Positions 32,540-45,325 are shown, counted from the first letter of the stretch. The stretch is 64,000 nucleotides of DNA from Physcomitrium patens (GCF_000002425.4 NC_037275.1:9348533-9412532), one strand, 5' to 3'. Notes: generated by a model from the letters alone, not told the origin. A program made the numbers and translations.

Positions 32540-34890
32540 CAGCTTATAAAGAAATAAACTTGCTAGTAGCTATTTCAAAGTAATATAAGAAGTTTCATGA
32601 TATCTTCAAAAAAAAGAATGTTGACATATTGCTAAAGCATCCACCCTATAATTGTGCCATTGATCTTTAAAAAGAGGCTCAACCACCATTTGGTCCAGTT
32701 TGCGATTATCATAAAATAAGCTTTCAGTATTCAAAGATTATATTAATGAAAATCTTGTAAAGAACTTCATTTAACATTTTAAATCTCCAACAGATGCACT
32801 AATACTTTTTGTGAAGAAAAAAATGGCTTTTATAACAATTTCAATCTTATTGAATCCAAATTTCATAAAGGCCTTCTATTTAAGGATTGATGGTTTTGAT
32901 TTTATATTTAGAGTTATACTATTATTGATGGAAAAAGATAGAAAACTCTACCTTGTTGCATTCTATTCTAGAAAGTTTTTAGCTGCAAAAATAAATTATT
33001 AGATTCACAATAAAGAGCTTCTTGTGATTATAGACTCTTTCTAAGAATGGTGTTATTTATTGGAAGGTACTATACATTATTTGATTATATATAAAAATCA
33101 CAAAAATTTGAAATATTTCATGTCAGCTTGAATTTTGAATTATTATAAAGCTTATTATAATATGTCATAATCTTTTTTTGATTTTTTAATTACATATCAA
33201 GAAAAAAATCAATAAGAACTATTAGATGCTTTATGAAGGAGATCATATTTTTTTCCAAAGGTTGAAGAACTAGCATTTTATTAGCAATATATCACTCTTT
33301 TGAAGTAAGAATAATTTTATCTTTGTGCTACTTCTATGATTATACCTATTAATTCAAGTTTTCTTGAATAAATTTATACAATGGTAACTAAAGACTTATT
33401 AGTTTGTAATATAAAGTAATTTTTTAATAACAATAAGTTTAAGATTGTGGAAGCTTTTATATTTTAAAGATCATTTGTATATTCTAGAAGGATTGATGTG
33501 ACTTTGTGTTCTTCAATCTTGTCATGATTTTCTTGCTACATGATATTATAGATTTAAAAAAAATTAGAACTTATCTCTCAAGATTTGTAGTGGCCTCAAA
33601 TGTGAAAGACTATGAAGGACTTTGTTCTCTTGTGTAATATTTGTTTAAGATTTAAGAATTCTTGACATTGTATTTATGGACTTCTATAGCCACTATTAAT
33701 CTTAAAGTAATCATGGTCTTCAATATTAATGAATTTCATCATTGATCTTCCATTATCAACTACATTTGATACTTTTTATATTATTAAGAATTGACTTACA
33801 AAGTTGGCACATTTTTTCCTATAAAATATAGCTTCTTCAATAAAATGTCAAGGCCAATTACTGTTATAATAATTTAGATTACCAAAGATTAGGGCTATTT
33901 TTTATTTTTAAAAAAATCAATCTAATAGCATATTAGTTGAAACTATCTATATCTATAAAGAAACATCTAATCTTTCATATTTTTTTCTTAGAGATTTATT
34001 CAAAATCAACTATTTTTAAAAGAATACAACTATTACTGCCTTACATTAAAATAGATAAATATGTGGAATATGAGATAGAAAAGATCCTTACTTTTGATAA
34101 AAGAGAGATAAGTTGGAATATCTTATTTATTAGTATAGAAACAATATCAATGATTGTACTTAAGAACCAATAGAAAATCTAATTAATGTGCTATAAAAGG
34201 TATAAGAGTTTCATCAATACTATCTTCAAAAATCTAAGCCTATTTTAGGATGATTTTTTTATGAAGTTATTGCTAGGATGTTGTATATAACAAAAAAAGC
34301 AGATATAAAAATAATGTTCATTGTAGAACTCAAAGTTAAAACAAGAGGTGATATTATAGATATACAATAGAAGATTTTAGGAATATTTATAGAATATTTT
34401 ATTAGATTTTAAAAGATTCTATAAGATTCTAAAATAATTTTTAGAATATTTTAGAAGATTCTAAAAGATTCTTAGAATATTTTAGCAAATTTTAGAAAGT
34501 TTTAGAAAGATTAAGAAAGTTGTCTAAGAAGCTTCTTAAGGTTGCTTCATCTTCAAGAAACATGAAAACTTTTTAAGAAGCTTCCTAAAGTTGCTTTATT
34601 TTCAAGAAATATGAAAACTTTTGAAGAAGCTTCTTAAAGTTGTTTCTTCTTTAAACAACATAGAAACTTTACAAGAAGCTTTTTAATACCTACTATATAA
34701 TGGAGTTAAGGCTAAGGGGATCCTCAATCTTGACAACACATCTTTTAAAGCTCTAGCTCACCTTTCTTGGTTTTGATCTTATATAGATGTAATTTAATCA
34801 TGTTCTTGGTAGCTTTTTTTATTAAAACTCTTTTCTTAAACTTCTTATGTGATCTCTTCTATAGTGTATTTGTGAAAATTGAATAACATG
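32540..34890 (+). mobile_element. Degraded F2-like chromovirus
   Basis: Remains in order: the linker before reverse transcriptase (about 32560-32700), RNase H (32820-33100, FIKAFYLRIDGFDF and VAFYSRKFLAAKINY), integrase traces (33450-33850), chromodomain (about 33937-34150) and an F2-like LTR (about 34352-34890). Broken at very many points, much older than the F2 copy at 4955-11466. Confidence 0.75.
34352..34890 (+). repeat. F2-like LTR with decayed heat-shock-element array
   Basis: Ends with a region matching F2 (TCTTGACAACACATCTTTTA, then CTAGCTCACCTTTCTTGG). Its first half has AAGAAGCTTCTTAAGGTTGC-type units, decayed relatives of the GAA/TTC array. Confidence 0.65.
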
Positions 34891-34894
34891 TGGA

Positions 34895-35480
34895 CAAGCA
34901 ATCACTACTAGTAGCTTGGAAAAAATATTCAAATTAAGCATGTATATGATAGAAAAAACCCAAATTATTGTATTGGATTCTATTTTTAAAAGGATATTTC
35001 ATCAAGCATGCTTAAAATCCAAATTTAAGTAGAAGAAGTCAAACTTTTACATAGTCGAATAAAGTTAAGATTAAAATTTGTAAAATATCATAAACATTGG
35101 ATAAATGATGATTAGTCATAAATTATGCTTTTTGATGAAATAAACATGAATCAATTTTTTTCTTATGATTATATTTGATTTTAGATTTGTAATAGAAAGT
35201 TTTTGAGTGCCAAAAGAATACATAAGACAATGAAGTTAGAAGGTGGAAGAGTGATGATGTGGAGTTGTATGACTGTAAAAGGCCTTGGCTTAGTATGCAA
35301 AATTGAGAAAATAATGGATTGATACTTTTATAAGAAGATTTTAAAACATAACTTGCATGCACATGATTTAAGTTTTAAAAATGTGATTATTTAATATAAT
35401 AATGATTCAAAACATACATTCAAACTTATAGTTTTGTCATTAAATTCACAAGGATTTTTTTCTGTCAAGTTGCAAGTTGA
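34895..35480 (+). pseudogene. Tc1/mariner transposase fossil
   Basis: Peptide blocks in one orientation match Tc1-type DDE transposases. HQACLKSKFK and a following KKSNF resemble the second DNA-binding helix and linker. KLEGGRVMMWSCMTVKGLGL matches the conserved GGGSVMVWGC block of the core. YNNDSKHTFKLIVLSLNSQG matches the QDNDPKHTSK block with the second catalytic Asp. Several in-frame stops lie between blocks and the final DLNPIE segment is not readable, so it is dead. No terminal inverted repeats found. The N-terminal piece at 18840-18954 may be a relative. Confidence 0.8.
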
Positions 35481-35690
35481 ATCTCTTAATTTTAATTAGA
35501 TAAAAAAAAAAATCATAATTTCCAAAAATTTTTCAAACCAATATAAGTACTCTCCAAAAAAAATACTAAAATTATAAGTTTATAATAAATATTATTTAAT
35601 TTTAATTAATCTTCAAAAATATAAGAAATTAAATAGAAATTCTTACATCAATCTTTAATACCAAAAATTAGATAAATATGAGATATTATA

Positions 35691-35692
<2 letters not shown>

Positions 35693-35722
<30 letters not shown>
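35693..35722. repeat. (TA)n microsatellite
   Basis: About 15 TA units between the transposase fossil and the F4 LTR. Confidence 0.9.
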
Positions 35723-35724
<2 letters not shown>

Positions 35725-35753
35725 TATAACCAAAAAAATCAAATAATTATAAA

Positions 35754-36293
35754 TATAACAAGGTATAGGTAAGATATTTGTATTATTAATACATAGAGAT
35801 AGATAGTTGGAACGATGTTTGAAAAGTTATGGAAGTTTTTAGAATTAGAGCTAGATTAATGGATTATAAAGGATCTATTGTAGAACATTCTAAAAAGAAC
35901 TTAGGATAATTATGTAGGTGGAGCCTACTATAGAATCTTTTAGAAAAGGCTTAAGACAATTAACTAGGTTGAATCCATTATCTAAGAACATTCTACAAAG
36001 TCCAGGGTGATAGAATAAAATATAAATAGGACTAGCTAGGATCTTTTGAGGCATCTGGTCAGGTATAGCTTTGAATCTTCTATCTTAATAAAGTTTGGTT
36101 TTGTACCTTCTTATTCAAATTTTTATTTATTTATTTATTTATTTCTATTTACATAATTTTGTCTTTTGTGTCCTATTCTACTTAATTTTGTTTAAATTTT
36201 TTTTGGTCTATTTTATCCTACTTTGTGATGAGATTTTATATTTTTGTAGATTAGAAGAATTTTAGACTCTTGAAATAGATTGATCCCATTTTA
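35754..36293 (+). repeat. F4 5' LTR
   Basis: Aligns with 48354-48888: shared blocks include AAGATATTTGTATT, GATAGATAGTTGGAA and TTAATAAAGTTTGGTTTTG (probable polyadenylation region). A TTTA microsatellite lies at about 36123-36145. Confidence 0.85.
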
Positions 36294-36294
36294 T

Positions 36295-36306
36295 TGGTAT
36301 CAGAGC
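36295..36306 (+). other. F4 primer-binding site
   Basis: TGGTATCAGAGC, the exact complement to the 3' end of initiator methionine tRNA used by many plant elements, one base after the LTR. It contrasts with the displaced sites in F1 and F2. Confidence 0.85.
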
Positions 36307-36671
36307 AAGTGTTAGACTATTCTTTGGTAGTTTGTCAATAACCATCATCTAATTTGAGGTCAATTTCTATGATTATATTGGATACTATATTGAAGTTATG
36401 ACAAGCTATTTTTAAAAAGTCAACCAGAAGGTGAAAAGGCATTATAATAGTGGAGTTCAGCAAAGAAATTACAACATAGGAGATATGACAAAACAATCCT
36501 AGATGGATGCTAATCTTACATAATCTAGGTCAATGTAAGATTATGACTTTCTGTTCAAGTTTCTATGTATCCAAATTGACAATATTTTAGAAGCAAAAAT
36601 AATGGATCAATTTCTACGAGGTTTGAAACTTGAGGTCTAGCGAGAGGTGGAATTAAGAGATCTATTAACGT
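36307..36671 (+). pseudogene. F4 leader and gag part before F3
   Basis: Gag-like peptide FLRGLKLEV followed by ELRDLLTL, as in plant gag, ends at the F3 insertion. The last four bases ACGT recur after F3. Confidence 0.65.
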
Positions 36672-38240
36672 TGTCATGATATAAAATTGCTAATAGGTGA
36701 AAGGGTGAAGAAAATATCATATTTTTGAAGGTCTTATTTTAAATATATTATAAAAAATTATCTTAGAAAAATAGATAAAAGTCAAGGGATAAAAAAATTA
36801 AAGGTGATAATACTGCCTTTTTTGCAATATGTGCTTCTACTCACTTTGTAGTACCACAAATAAAACAAAATAAGGTAGATTAGAAAAATAAAGAATATAG
36901 GTGCCTTTGAAAAGAAGTTAAGAGTAGTTTGTAGCAAAAATTACCTTAGAAATTCAAGTGTTGATACTCAAAGAGGATTAGTTATCAACTAGAATCGAAA
37001 TCAGATCCCAAGGCACAAAATCAAGCCTTGACGATGATTTTGAGGTTCTTTTGGAGATTAAAGAATAAAATCTAAAATTTGACTTGTTAAGGTTTCTTTG
37101 AGCATTAATTTGGAGTGATTTGGTTGTGTATTGACTTTGTAAGAACATTGCAAAGTCGGAGTTTATTTTGGATGACTCTGGATTTGTGAAATAAAATAGA
37201 TGATACTTTTTGGAGAATTTTGTAAGTTTGGCAATAGATCTATAAGTGAAAATTTCTAGATTTGTAGATATACTTGTGTTTGATGTGTATTATAAATTTG
37301 GATTTGATTGAATAGTTATATTGAAAGGCATGAAGGTTTTTATAGGTTATGGTCTTGGAATTTAGGGTTTTTAGGACTAGTGAGGTTTTCTTAGATATAT
37401 ATCAATATGCTAATTAGATTGAAGCAATTTTTTTTATAAATATATTCATCTTAATTTCTATGAAGTGTATAAAGTTTGAAAGCAAAGTAATAATTTAATT
37501 AGGAGTAATTGGCTTTGGGAGATTAGCATCAAGATTAGAGAAGGAAGCCAGCCGATATTCAAGCACATTTTTGAGATTATCATCTATTTGGTAACTCCGA
37601 TCATTTTCAATTTTTTTTTGTACTTATTGTTAACTTAATTTTTAAGAAGTGTGTAAAATTTGAGTTAAAATTAATAGTTTATTCATTAGTTATTGAGGTT
37701 TAAATCTGCTATAGGTATTAATTCGAATTGATTAGGGTTTGGTTTAGAGTTAGGATTAGGATTAAGATTTTGGATTGATTTAAGATTTGGTTAATGTTAG
37801 GATTTGATTAGGATTTTTTTAGGATTTTTTTAGAGTTTGGTTAGGGCTTATTTAAGATTTGTCTAGGATTTGACTAAGATTTTATTAGAGTTTGTTTAGG
37901 ATTTGACTAAAATTTGATTAGGATTTGTCTAGAATTTGATTAGGGCTTATTTAGGATTTGACTAGGATTTTATTAGCATTTAATTAGGATGTGTTTAGCA
38001 TTTTATTAAGGCTTATTTAATAATTGACTAAGATTTGACAAAGATTTGATTAAGATTTAAGTAAGGTTTGATTAAGGTTTGATTAGATTTTAATTAAAAT
38101 TTAATTAAGGTTTTTATTTTAATATTTTATTTAGATTTCTATTTTAATATATATTTTTTGAATTTTTATGTTATTCCTTTATGATTTCTTTAAAAGATCT
38201 CTAAGAATTCTTTGTATTTCTTTGCCCAAATACCTCGATG
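36672..38240 (+). repeat. F3 left LTR (plus orientation)
   Basis: Starts TGTCATGATATAAAATTGC. Parallel to the minus LTR at 43072-44261 over its whole length (shared blocks GTGAAAGGGTGAAGAAAATA, GATTAGCATCAAGATTAGAG), plus about 350 bp extra. Contains the GATTAGGATTTG array at 37730-38110. Ends near GCCCAAATACCTCGATGCCC, close to the normal LTR end. Confidence 0.8.
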
Positions 38241-38309
38241 CCCTACTCATAAACTTTCATAAAATTCCTTAATAATCTTTTGTTGAGCTTCTAAACCACA
38301 TATCACTCG

Positions 38310-39041
38310 TTATGGTACTTCTCCTCTCTTCTTTGGATGCTTCCATAAATATCCATCGCATAAAAAATATCCATAGGCTTTCTTTCGGATTTTCTTAAAT
38401 TCTTGATCTATCCAACCATCTTGTCGCTTTAATGTGCTTAAATACTTCCTAATGTCTTTCCATTCTTCGTCATATAGATTTCTTGAAAATGTTTCTAATG
38501 GTATATTCAAATATATACTTTCTTCTTTTGATAATGCATTAGTATAAAAATTTGTACCCACATCATCTTCTAAATCTGTTATATCTTCTTCATCGTAATA
38601 CCTTGCTCTTGATAACATATCTGCAATTGAATTTTCTTTTTCTATAATATGTTTAAATTCTAAATTTATAGATTTGATATATGCCATCTACCTTAACATA
38701 GCAATATCAGGAGTTGAACAACTTATAATCATATCCAATAAAGGTAGACAATCTGTTTCTACAACTACTAATGCACCAATCAAATACTCCCTTTCATTTT
38801 TCATAGCTTTTACTACACCCCATAATTCTCTGTTGATTTGTGCATATATCCTTTGCCTAGCATTCAAAACCTTTGCCCCAAATCTTACTACATATCTATT
38901 TCCTTGTTCATAATCTTGTCCAACTACCCAACCTATTCTAATTGGACTTGCATCAATTGTTAATATTATTGGCCTTCCACATTCACAATTTACTTTCTTC
39001 AAAGTTGGAGGTGAAGAAAGAAATTCTTTTAACTTTGCCAT
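38310..39041 (-). pseudogene. F3 RNase H and connection region
   Basis: IILTIDASPIRIGWVVGQ, NARQRIYAQINRELWGVVKA and VVETDCLPLLDMI mark RNase H. The next block includes IEKENSIADMLSRARY, the classic end of RNase H. Below 38310 the beginning of the integrase zinc region is faintly readable up to the LTR. Confidence 0.85.
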
Positions 39042-39297
39042 AGCTTTTTTTTGTTCTTCTTTCTATTGAAATTTTTGATTCTTTCATAATAACTCATATA
39101 ATGGATGTGCTATATGTGCAAAATGAGGTATCCATATATGATAGAAGATACATGCTCCTAAAAATCTCTTGACTTTTGTCGTATTTGCATACTCTTTCAT
39201 TTTTTTTTATAATATCAACTTTTTTCCTACTTGGTTTGCGTCCATATAAACCACACATGTGCCCTACTACCAAAACTTCTTTTATTCCAAATATTGA

Positions 39298-40416
39298 TTA
39301 TGTCCCCAATAAGGTTAAATGAAATTCTTCTAGCCTTATCAAAATCTTCTCACAATCATCAATATGATCTACCACAAACTTCCTACATCCTTTTGAATCC
39401 AATGTCTCATCCTTTCTTTCTTCTTCACATCCCTTAATTGGTACATCATCTAAAAAAAGTATTATTATTCTTTGAATAAAATCTCTTAGTACCTTATGTA
39501 TTTTATTCATCATGTGTGCCACAGAATTTGTAGCCCCTTGTGGTAATGTACACATTCTGACCAATTTCAATGGTGTCTTCATAGTTGTCAAATCTCTACT
39601 TTGCATTGCCAATTGAAATTGATCGTATCTTCAGTAAAGATCTCCCATAGAATAAATTGATCTCCCTGCAAATGCCTTTACAAACTCATCCACAATTAGG
39701 CTCGAGCCCATGTTTCTAATAGTTATTTTATTTACCGGTTGCATATCTTAAATCAACCTCAATATTCCATTTTTCTTAGGTACTGTGAACCACCGATTAA
39801 AATATGGTGCAATAGATGGTTCTAAAATTCCCATCTTAATTTTTTTATTGAATAATTCAACTAGCTTTGGAAAATGGGCCTTTGGAACTAGAATTGGCCT
39901 CAAATTCCATGGTTCATGTGGAATTATAAAAATAACCATAGGTGCTACAATATTCAAATCAATGCACCCTATTTCATGTGATTCAAATACAAATGCTTTA
40001 CCATGTCGTGAAAGCATTTCTTTAAAACATCTCCACTCATCTCTTGTCAAAAATTTATCACATCCAATTTTCAAACCATCTAATGTCAAATTATCCTTGA
40101 ATTCATGACCTATTTTCCTTTGATCTCTTAAGTTAGGTTGCCTAGAAGCCCCTGTAATCCTTTCTTCAAAATCCGATGGTAGTAGCAATGCCACTGGTTT
40201 AACCTTTCTTGCAACAGTCTTATATTTTGTGTTCACCTTCACTTCATACCTATCTATATATTCTTTTATTCTATCATAAAATTGCTTAGAATGGAAATTT
40301 ATTACTTTATCACCTCTTTCAAAATCTCCATTCAATAATGTTTGTAAATCATTCATAGTATCACCACAATAAGATTCTTCAAACATCCTTGATATGTATT
40401 CATCTTCATCAATCAT
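39298..40416 (-). pseudogene. F3 reverse transcriptase region
   Basis: LRPILVPKAHFPKLVELFNK, then WFTVPKKNGILRLI, LPQGATNSVAHMMNKIH and FLDDVPIKGCEEE. The DDVPIKG box sets it apart from the YLDDILI type of F1, F2 and F4, so F3 is a different Ty3/gypsy branch. Confidence 0.85.
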
Positions 40417-40946
40417 TCCACATTTCTTTAATCCCTATTTTACATTTTTAATATTTTTTTTATCTATCCTATTAAAATTATTTATGTTTTTGAATAAAAT
40501 ATATCCGTCTTGTAATAATCTTACAATATCTTCATCCTTTCTATTAGGCGGGAAGCTTTCACTCTTTTTACCATTATAATCTTGCTTTACAATGGCGTCT
40601 AGTAAAAATCCTTTGAAACTTCAAGATCTTCAAATTCTTTATGTATCTTTGGCAAACGATATTCCCTCAAAATATCCCTATTTCTTCCATGATTTGTATA
40701 AATTGTTAAAAATTGCACTGCCCTCTTTCTGTCTTAACTTCTTATCCTTATATAAGCTGATCCATCATCCATAACCTTTGTCTCCATTCGTGTGGCAGTA
40801 ATATATGGTTGTCCTAATATAATAGGATATGTAGACATATCTTGCACAAAGAAATTTTGTTCATGAATAACATCTCATATTGTGACCTTGATATTTGGAC
40901 AAGCTCCATACAAATCCCCCTTTGAATTATTTGTTGCTCTTATCAT

Positions 40947-41132
40947 CTACCCATACTCAATATCAATAGGCCAATTTCTCTTTTTATATAATTCTGTTGA
41001 CATTAAATTTATTTCAGAACCATGATCAATCAATGCTACAATTGGTTCTTCTAAATCTCCCAATTTTACTAAAGTTTCCGTAGTAGCCCTTGTCGAATGA
41101 CTCCAAGAATAATGATTAGAAGCTTGAATCAT
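40947..41132 (-). pseudogene. F3 protease
   Basis: VALIDHGSEINLMSTELYKK has the DxG(S/A) aspartic protease pattern followed by the usual hydrophobic and helix residues. Confidence 0.75.
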
Positions 41133-41302
41133 ATCTTCTTTTTCTATAATTTTGACTCATGAAACATCTCCAATAATTTACATTTCAATTTCTTTATCTT
41201 CATTGCTTCCTATTACCTTTGTACCTTGTGCATTTGATGTCATAGTATCACCAATAGATTGCCATTTTTTTTTATTGTATCAATAATAATTTCATGAAAT
41301 TC

Positions 41303-43000
41303 TCATTTTGCAATTCCTATAATTTCACCAATTGTAAATTCAACCTTTTTACTTAAAATCCGCTCCTCCAATACTTTCTTTAAATCTGTAGTAGCTTCAA
41401 TATTTGATTGTAATTTATTAGCAGGAACTTTTGCTTTTTCTTTCACAATCTCTCTCTCATTTGTAGAAATATTCTCTATTGTCTCTTCATGCATAGGATT
41501 CTTCTGTTGTCAAGTTTTATCTCCCCTTGTGATTCTTTTTGATGGCCTTTCATGATTTTCATCTCTCTTTCGTTTTTCTTCTATTAAGGCTTCATGTTGA
41601 CTCTTTGTAATATGAACATGAACTAATAATCTATCTATTGGATCATTCTACCCAGTAATTTACCAAATGTTATTGCCAACATGTTTTAGATCATCTCTTG
41701 AAAAAAAAAATCCATTTTCAGTATAATTCATTGTACTTGACCATAAAGAACTAGATTCTTTTGAATACTCAAGATTTATACTTAAGCATTTGCTTGGATT
41801 TGCTCCCATCCAAAATATTGATGCCTCATTGCTTGAAGTTGTATGCACCTTGAAAGCATCTCCTACAAACACCTTCATTCCTCTTTTACCAAAATTTGTC
41901 TCTAATTTTTCTCCACTCTCTTTTAAGTGTATCATACCACCTTTAAAAAAAAACAACTCCTTTGCGTAGCACCTCTGAAAAATCCTCACACTCCCTTCTT
42001 GAATGATCTATGCTATTACACTACATGCACCTATGTACCATACCTTCTATTGGTCTTAAATTTTGTCTTGTTAATATTTTTGATGATTGACCCATCTCTT
42101 CAAGTTTTATAAATTTTATTTGCAAATCTCTCATCCCTCATATGATTTCATAAATGCTGATTTCTTCTCTCTTTGATGTAGCCATTGAAGGTTGAATCGT
42201 AGATGTAGAATAGATAGCAGACATTTTTCCTTTAGATGCTTGCAATGATCTTTGAATTTCCATCCTATCTTTTCTCCTTTCTCTTTTTGCAAGCACTCCA
42301 ATCGCCTCTTCTACTTTCTCCCAATTTCTTGTCAATCCTTCAACTTCTTTTTTATCTTCCAGCAAAATTTCTAACTTCTCTTATAACTCTCTATTAGCCA
42401 CTTGAAGAAAAAGTTCTACTTTACTTAGATCTAATAATTGCCTCTCCTTCTTTAATAAACAAGAATATTATTTTTCAAACTTCCTTAGTAACTTCGTTGC
42501 TAGTAGATCCTTCTTAGGCCTTTCAATCCATTCAAAAAATGACTTCTTTGTAACTTGGTTACTATCTTCTAAAAAATACTCATCCTTTAATGCTTGAGAT
42601 AATTTTTTCCATGAACTTCTAGAATGTCCTATAATAGACTTCACATTATTTCTTATTTCTGGTGCAGTAGCCAATTCAAATAGTTGAACCATCTCCTTCT
42701 CTGAAACATGCTTCAATTCTATTTCCTTTACGTAATACCTTAAATATTTTGTAATATCCTTCCCTTCAAATTGATCAATCTTGTCTACAACATCTTGTAA
42801 TGCTTTGTCTGTCATGCCCTCTTTGCGATCCTTAACCTGTTGTTATTGGATGAATAAGGCCAATGCCTCAAACATGCTTGCAGAGTTGGGATCAAAATAC
42901 ATACCTTGTCTTTCAATTGAAGCTCCACTTCCAACTCCACTTGAAGCACCACCAAAAGCTCCTCCTTCCATTCTCTTGCCTTCCTTCTTCATAACCCAAA
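41303..43000 (-). pseudogene. F3 gag region
   Basis: Parts at 42468-42815 (KIDQFEGKDITKYLRYYV, then FELATAPEIRNNVKSI) and 42138-42365 (charged, helical) look like the gag of this branch. A possible start lies near 42973 (MEGGAFGGASSGVGS). Assigned by position between protease and 5' LTR and by general character. Confidence 0.65.
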
Positions 43001-43071
43001 TAGATCAAAGAAACTCCAAATACCTCCCACCTCAAGTTTTTTACGTCAGATTCACCAAATATGTCATATTA

Positions 43072-44261
43072 TGTGAAGTCTTGCTTGAGAATGCACCGAG
43101 CACCTATCTGTGGAAGGTAAAAGAAAATTGCAAAAAAAGTCCTAACAATCCAATAAGATTATAGAGAATTTATAATTAAATATTAACAATCATAATCAAA
43201 CATTAAGCAAGCTCAATTAAATTTTATTGAAGTTATAAAAGAAACACAAGAAAATCCTAAAGTAATATAAAAGAATATTAAAGAAAACTTAGTCAAACCC
43301 TAACAAAAATCTAATAAAATCTTAAATTCTAAACCAAATCCTAAACCATATCCTAACCCTAACAAATCCTAAATCCTAAACCAAATCCTAATCAAATCCT
43401 AATCCTAAATCCTAATCAAATCCTAATCCAAACCAAACCCTAATCATAGATTTGAAAATTAAATAACTAAAGATTGAACCATTGATTCTAATTCAAAATT
43501 TTTACACTTATTGGAGTTTAAGTAAAAAACCAGCACACAAATTTTGAAGAAATTCGCACTTACTAATTAGTCGATGACCTCAAAATTCCACTCGGATGTC
43601 AGCTGGTCTCTCCTTCTCCAATCTTGATGCCAACTTCCAGTGCTGATATCTTTTTTTTCCATCGTTCGATTGCTTTCAAATTTTACTTGCATATAGGAAA
43701 TCAAGTCTTCTACTGATAAAACCAAAAATCTCTCCAATCCAATTGGCAGATTGCTAGATATCTAAGAAAACCTTACTGGTCCTCAAAACCCTAAATCTTG
43801 AGACCTTAGCCCACAAAAACCTTTGTATGTATTGATCTAGCCATTCGATTGATTTCAAATCTCTTATACACATTTACAACAAGCATACCAATAAGTTTCT
43901 TAATTTTCACCCATAAAAAAGCTACAAAAGATACAAAATCCAAAAATTTGTAAACCGGTTTTATTTCTCAAAGATCTGAATTCACAGAGAACACCACTCG
44001 CTTTGAAAATCCCTCAAAAATCCAATACTGATCCAAACTACACGAAATTACCTAATCTACCTTGTTTTGTCTTATTTATGGCTTTATAAAATAAATAGAA
44101 GTATAATTTGCAAAAAGGCAGCATTAGCACCTTTAATTTTTCTACCCTTTGACTAATATCTATTTTTCCAAGATAATTTGCTACAATATTTTTGAAGTGA
44201 GATCCTCAAAACATGATATTTTCTTCACCCTTTCACTTCTTAGCCATATTACATCATGACA
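43072..44261 (-). repeat. F3 right LTR (minus orientation)
   Basis: 1190 bp. Sense start TGTCATGATGTAATATGGC at 44261, sense end CATTCTCAAGCAAGACTTCA near 43072. The region 43325-43447 is a telomere-like degenerate repeat of CCTAAAYC and CCTAATC units. Confidence 0.85.
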
Positions 44262-44265
44262 ACGT

Positions 44266-45320
44266 GACCTATAATACAAAGTGCAATGCTGCTATCTAAT
44301 ACTATGGCACAACAACCAACACCAATGGAGATTGATGTCCTACAATAATCATTAATACGACAAAGACAATAAATATTGATACAAAAAGGATTGTATTTCT
44401 ATTGTCAGGAGCCAAGTCATGGGATCGAAAGCTGTTCAAAATGTCAAAATTCAATCACCAAAAAAATAAGGCCAGTTCACAATTTCAAAACTCACAAAGT
44501 TGATAATGAAGAAGAGTAGAGAAATGAGGCTCCTCAGTAAAGGCATCGAAGGCCAATACTAGAGATAGCTACTATCTCTTAAAAAAATGGCATCGCCTTG
44601 AACAACTATAAAAAGAATCCATTGATGCATCTAATGAAACTACTAAAAAGATAGCCATGTCAAATGCTTGTGGATTGTGGCTCTATGAAAAATTGCATCT
44701 TAACTAAATTTGTTGATTGACTTGGGATTAAAACTAAGCTAACTAAGAGAACGTATTAAGTGAGATATGTAAAGAAGAAACCTTGAAGTTGATTGACACC
44801 TACATCCTAAAAATAAGATTCTAAGTAATAAAGCTAAGATATGATATTATCTTTGATATGTTAAGGCTATACGTGAAAAATAAGTAAGTTGATTCAACAA
44901 GAAAGACAATCTTCTTGAAAGATGGTGGATGCAAGGTGACTCTTTATACTTCTATATTAAACAAAGAAGAAAAATAATTTGCAACTAAAGACTTACTTAT
45001 AGGGATGACCTTTATAAAGAGACAAATACAATATAAGAAATCAATATATATGGTGGTTTCAAATCTTGCATCAATGGTAGAAAAGAAAATCAAAGGAGTA
45101 GAATGGACAGAGCAATTCATATGAAAATATTAAGATGTCTTTCCAACCAAAACACCTAATAGTCTAACTTTTAATTGAGGTATCTGCTTTCAAATAGAAC
45201 TAATGCGCATCGCCAAACCAATAAGCTGGCTAATTTATTGCCTAGCACCAAATGAGTTTGAAGAGCTACAAAAAAACTTAAACAAATTCTTGAAGAAGGG
45301 CCTTGTAGAATATGTAAATA
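44266..45320 (+). pseudogene. F4 gag end, protease and linker
   Basis: Zinc-knuckle-like CQEPSHGIENCSKCQ at about 44400-44450. A DCGS protease motif in a peptide like MLVDCGSMKNCILTKFVD lies at about 44650-44730. The linker ends near FLKKGLVEYVN at about 45310, just before the next insertion. Confidence 0.7.
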
Positions 45321-45325
45321 AATTT

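Larger units (their letters stand above)
36672..44261 (-). mobile_element. F3 Ty3/gypsy element with inverted LTRs, nested in F4
   Basis: 7590 bp. The right LTR (43072-44261) and all internal genes (gag near 42100-43000, protease near 41000, reverse transcriptase 39300-40416, RNase H 38310-39041) read minus. The left LTR (36672-about 38240) reads plus, so both outer ends are the LTR start TGTCATGAT. ACGT flanks both sides (36668-36671 and 44262-44265) and the F4 gag resumes across the insertion. An integrase core and chromodomain are not seen. Broken, with a moderate number of interruptions. Confidence 0.8.

Noticed and set aside
36668-36671. ACGT flanks of F3 as proof of a simple single insertion
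   Set aside because: Four bases that are also palindromic can match by chance. I use them as support only, together with the continuing F4 gag.
37730-38110. Regular GATTAGGATTTG repeats that could look like a CRISPR-type array
   Set aside because: Units are degenerate, have no unique spacers of constant length, and lie inside a plant retroelement LTR.
39785-40108. Plus-strand frames across the F3 pol region
   Set aside because: They are antisense shadows of reverse transcriptase with no motif of their own.
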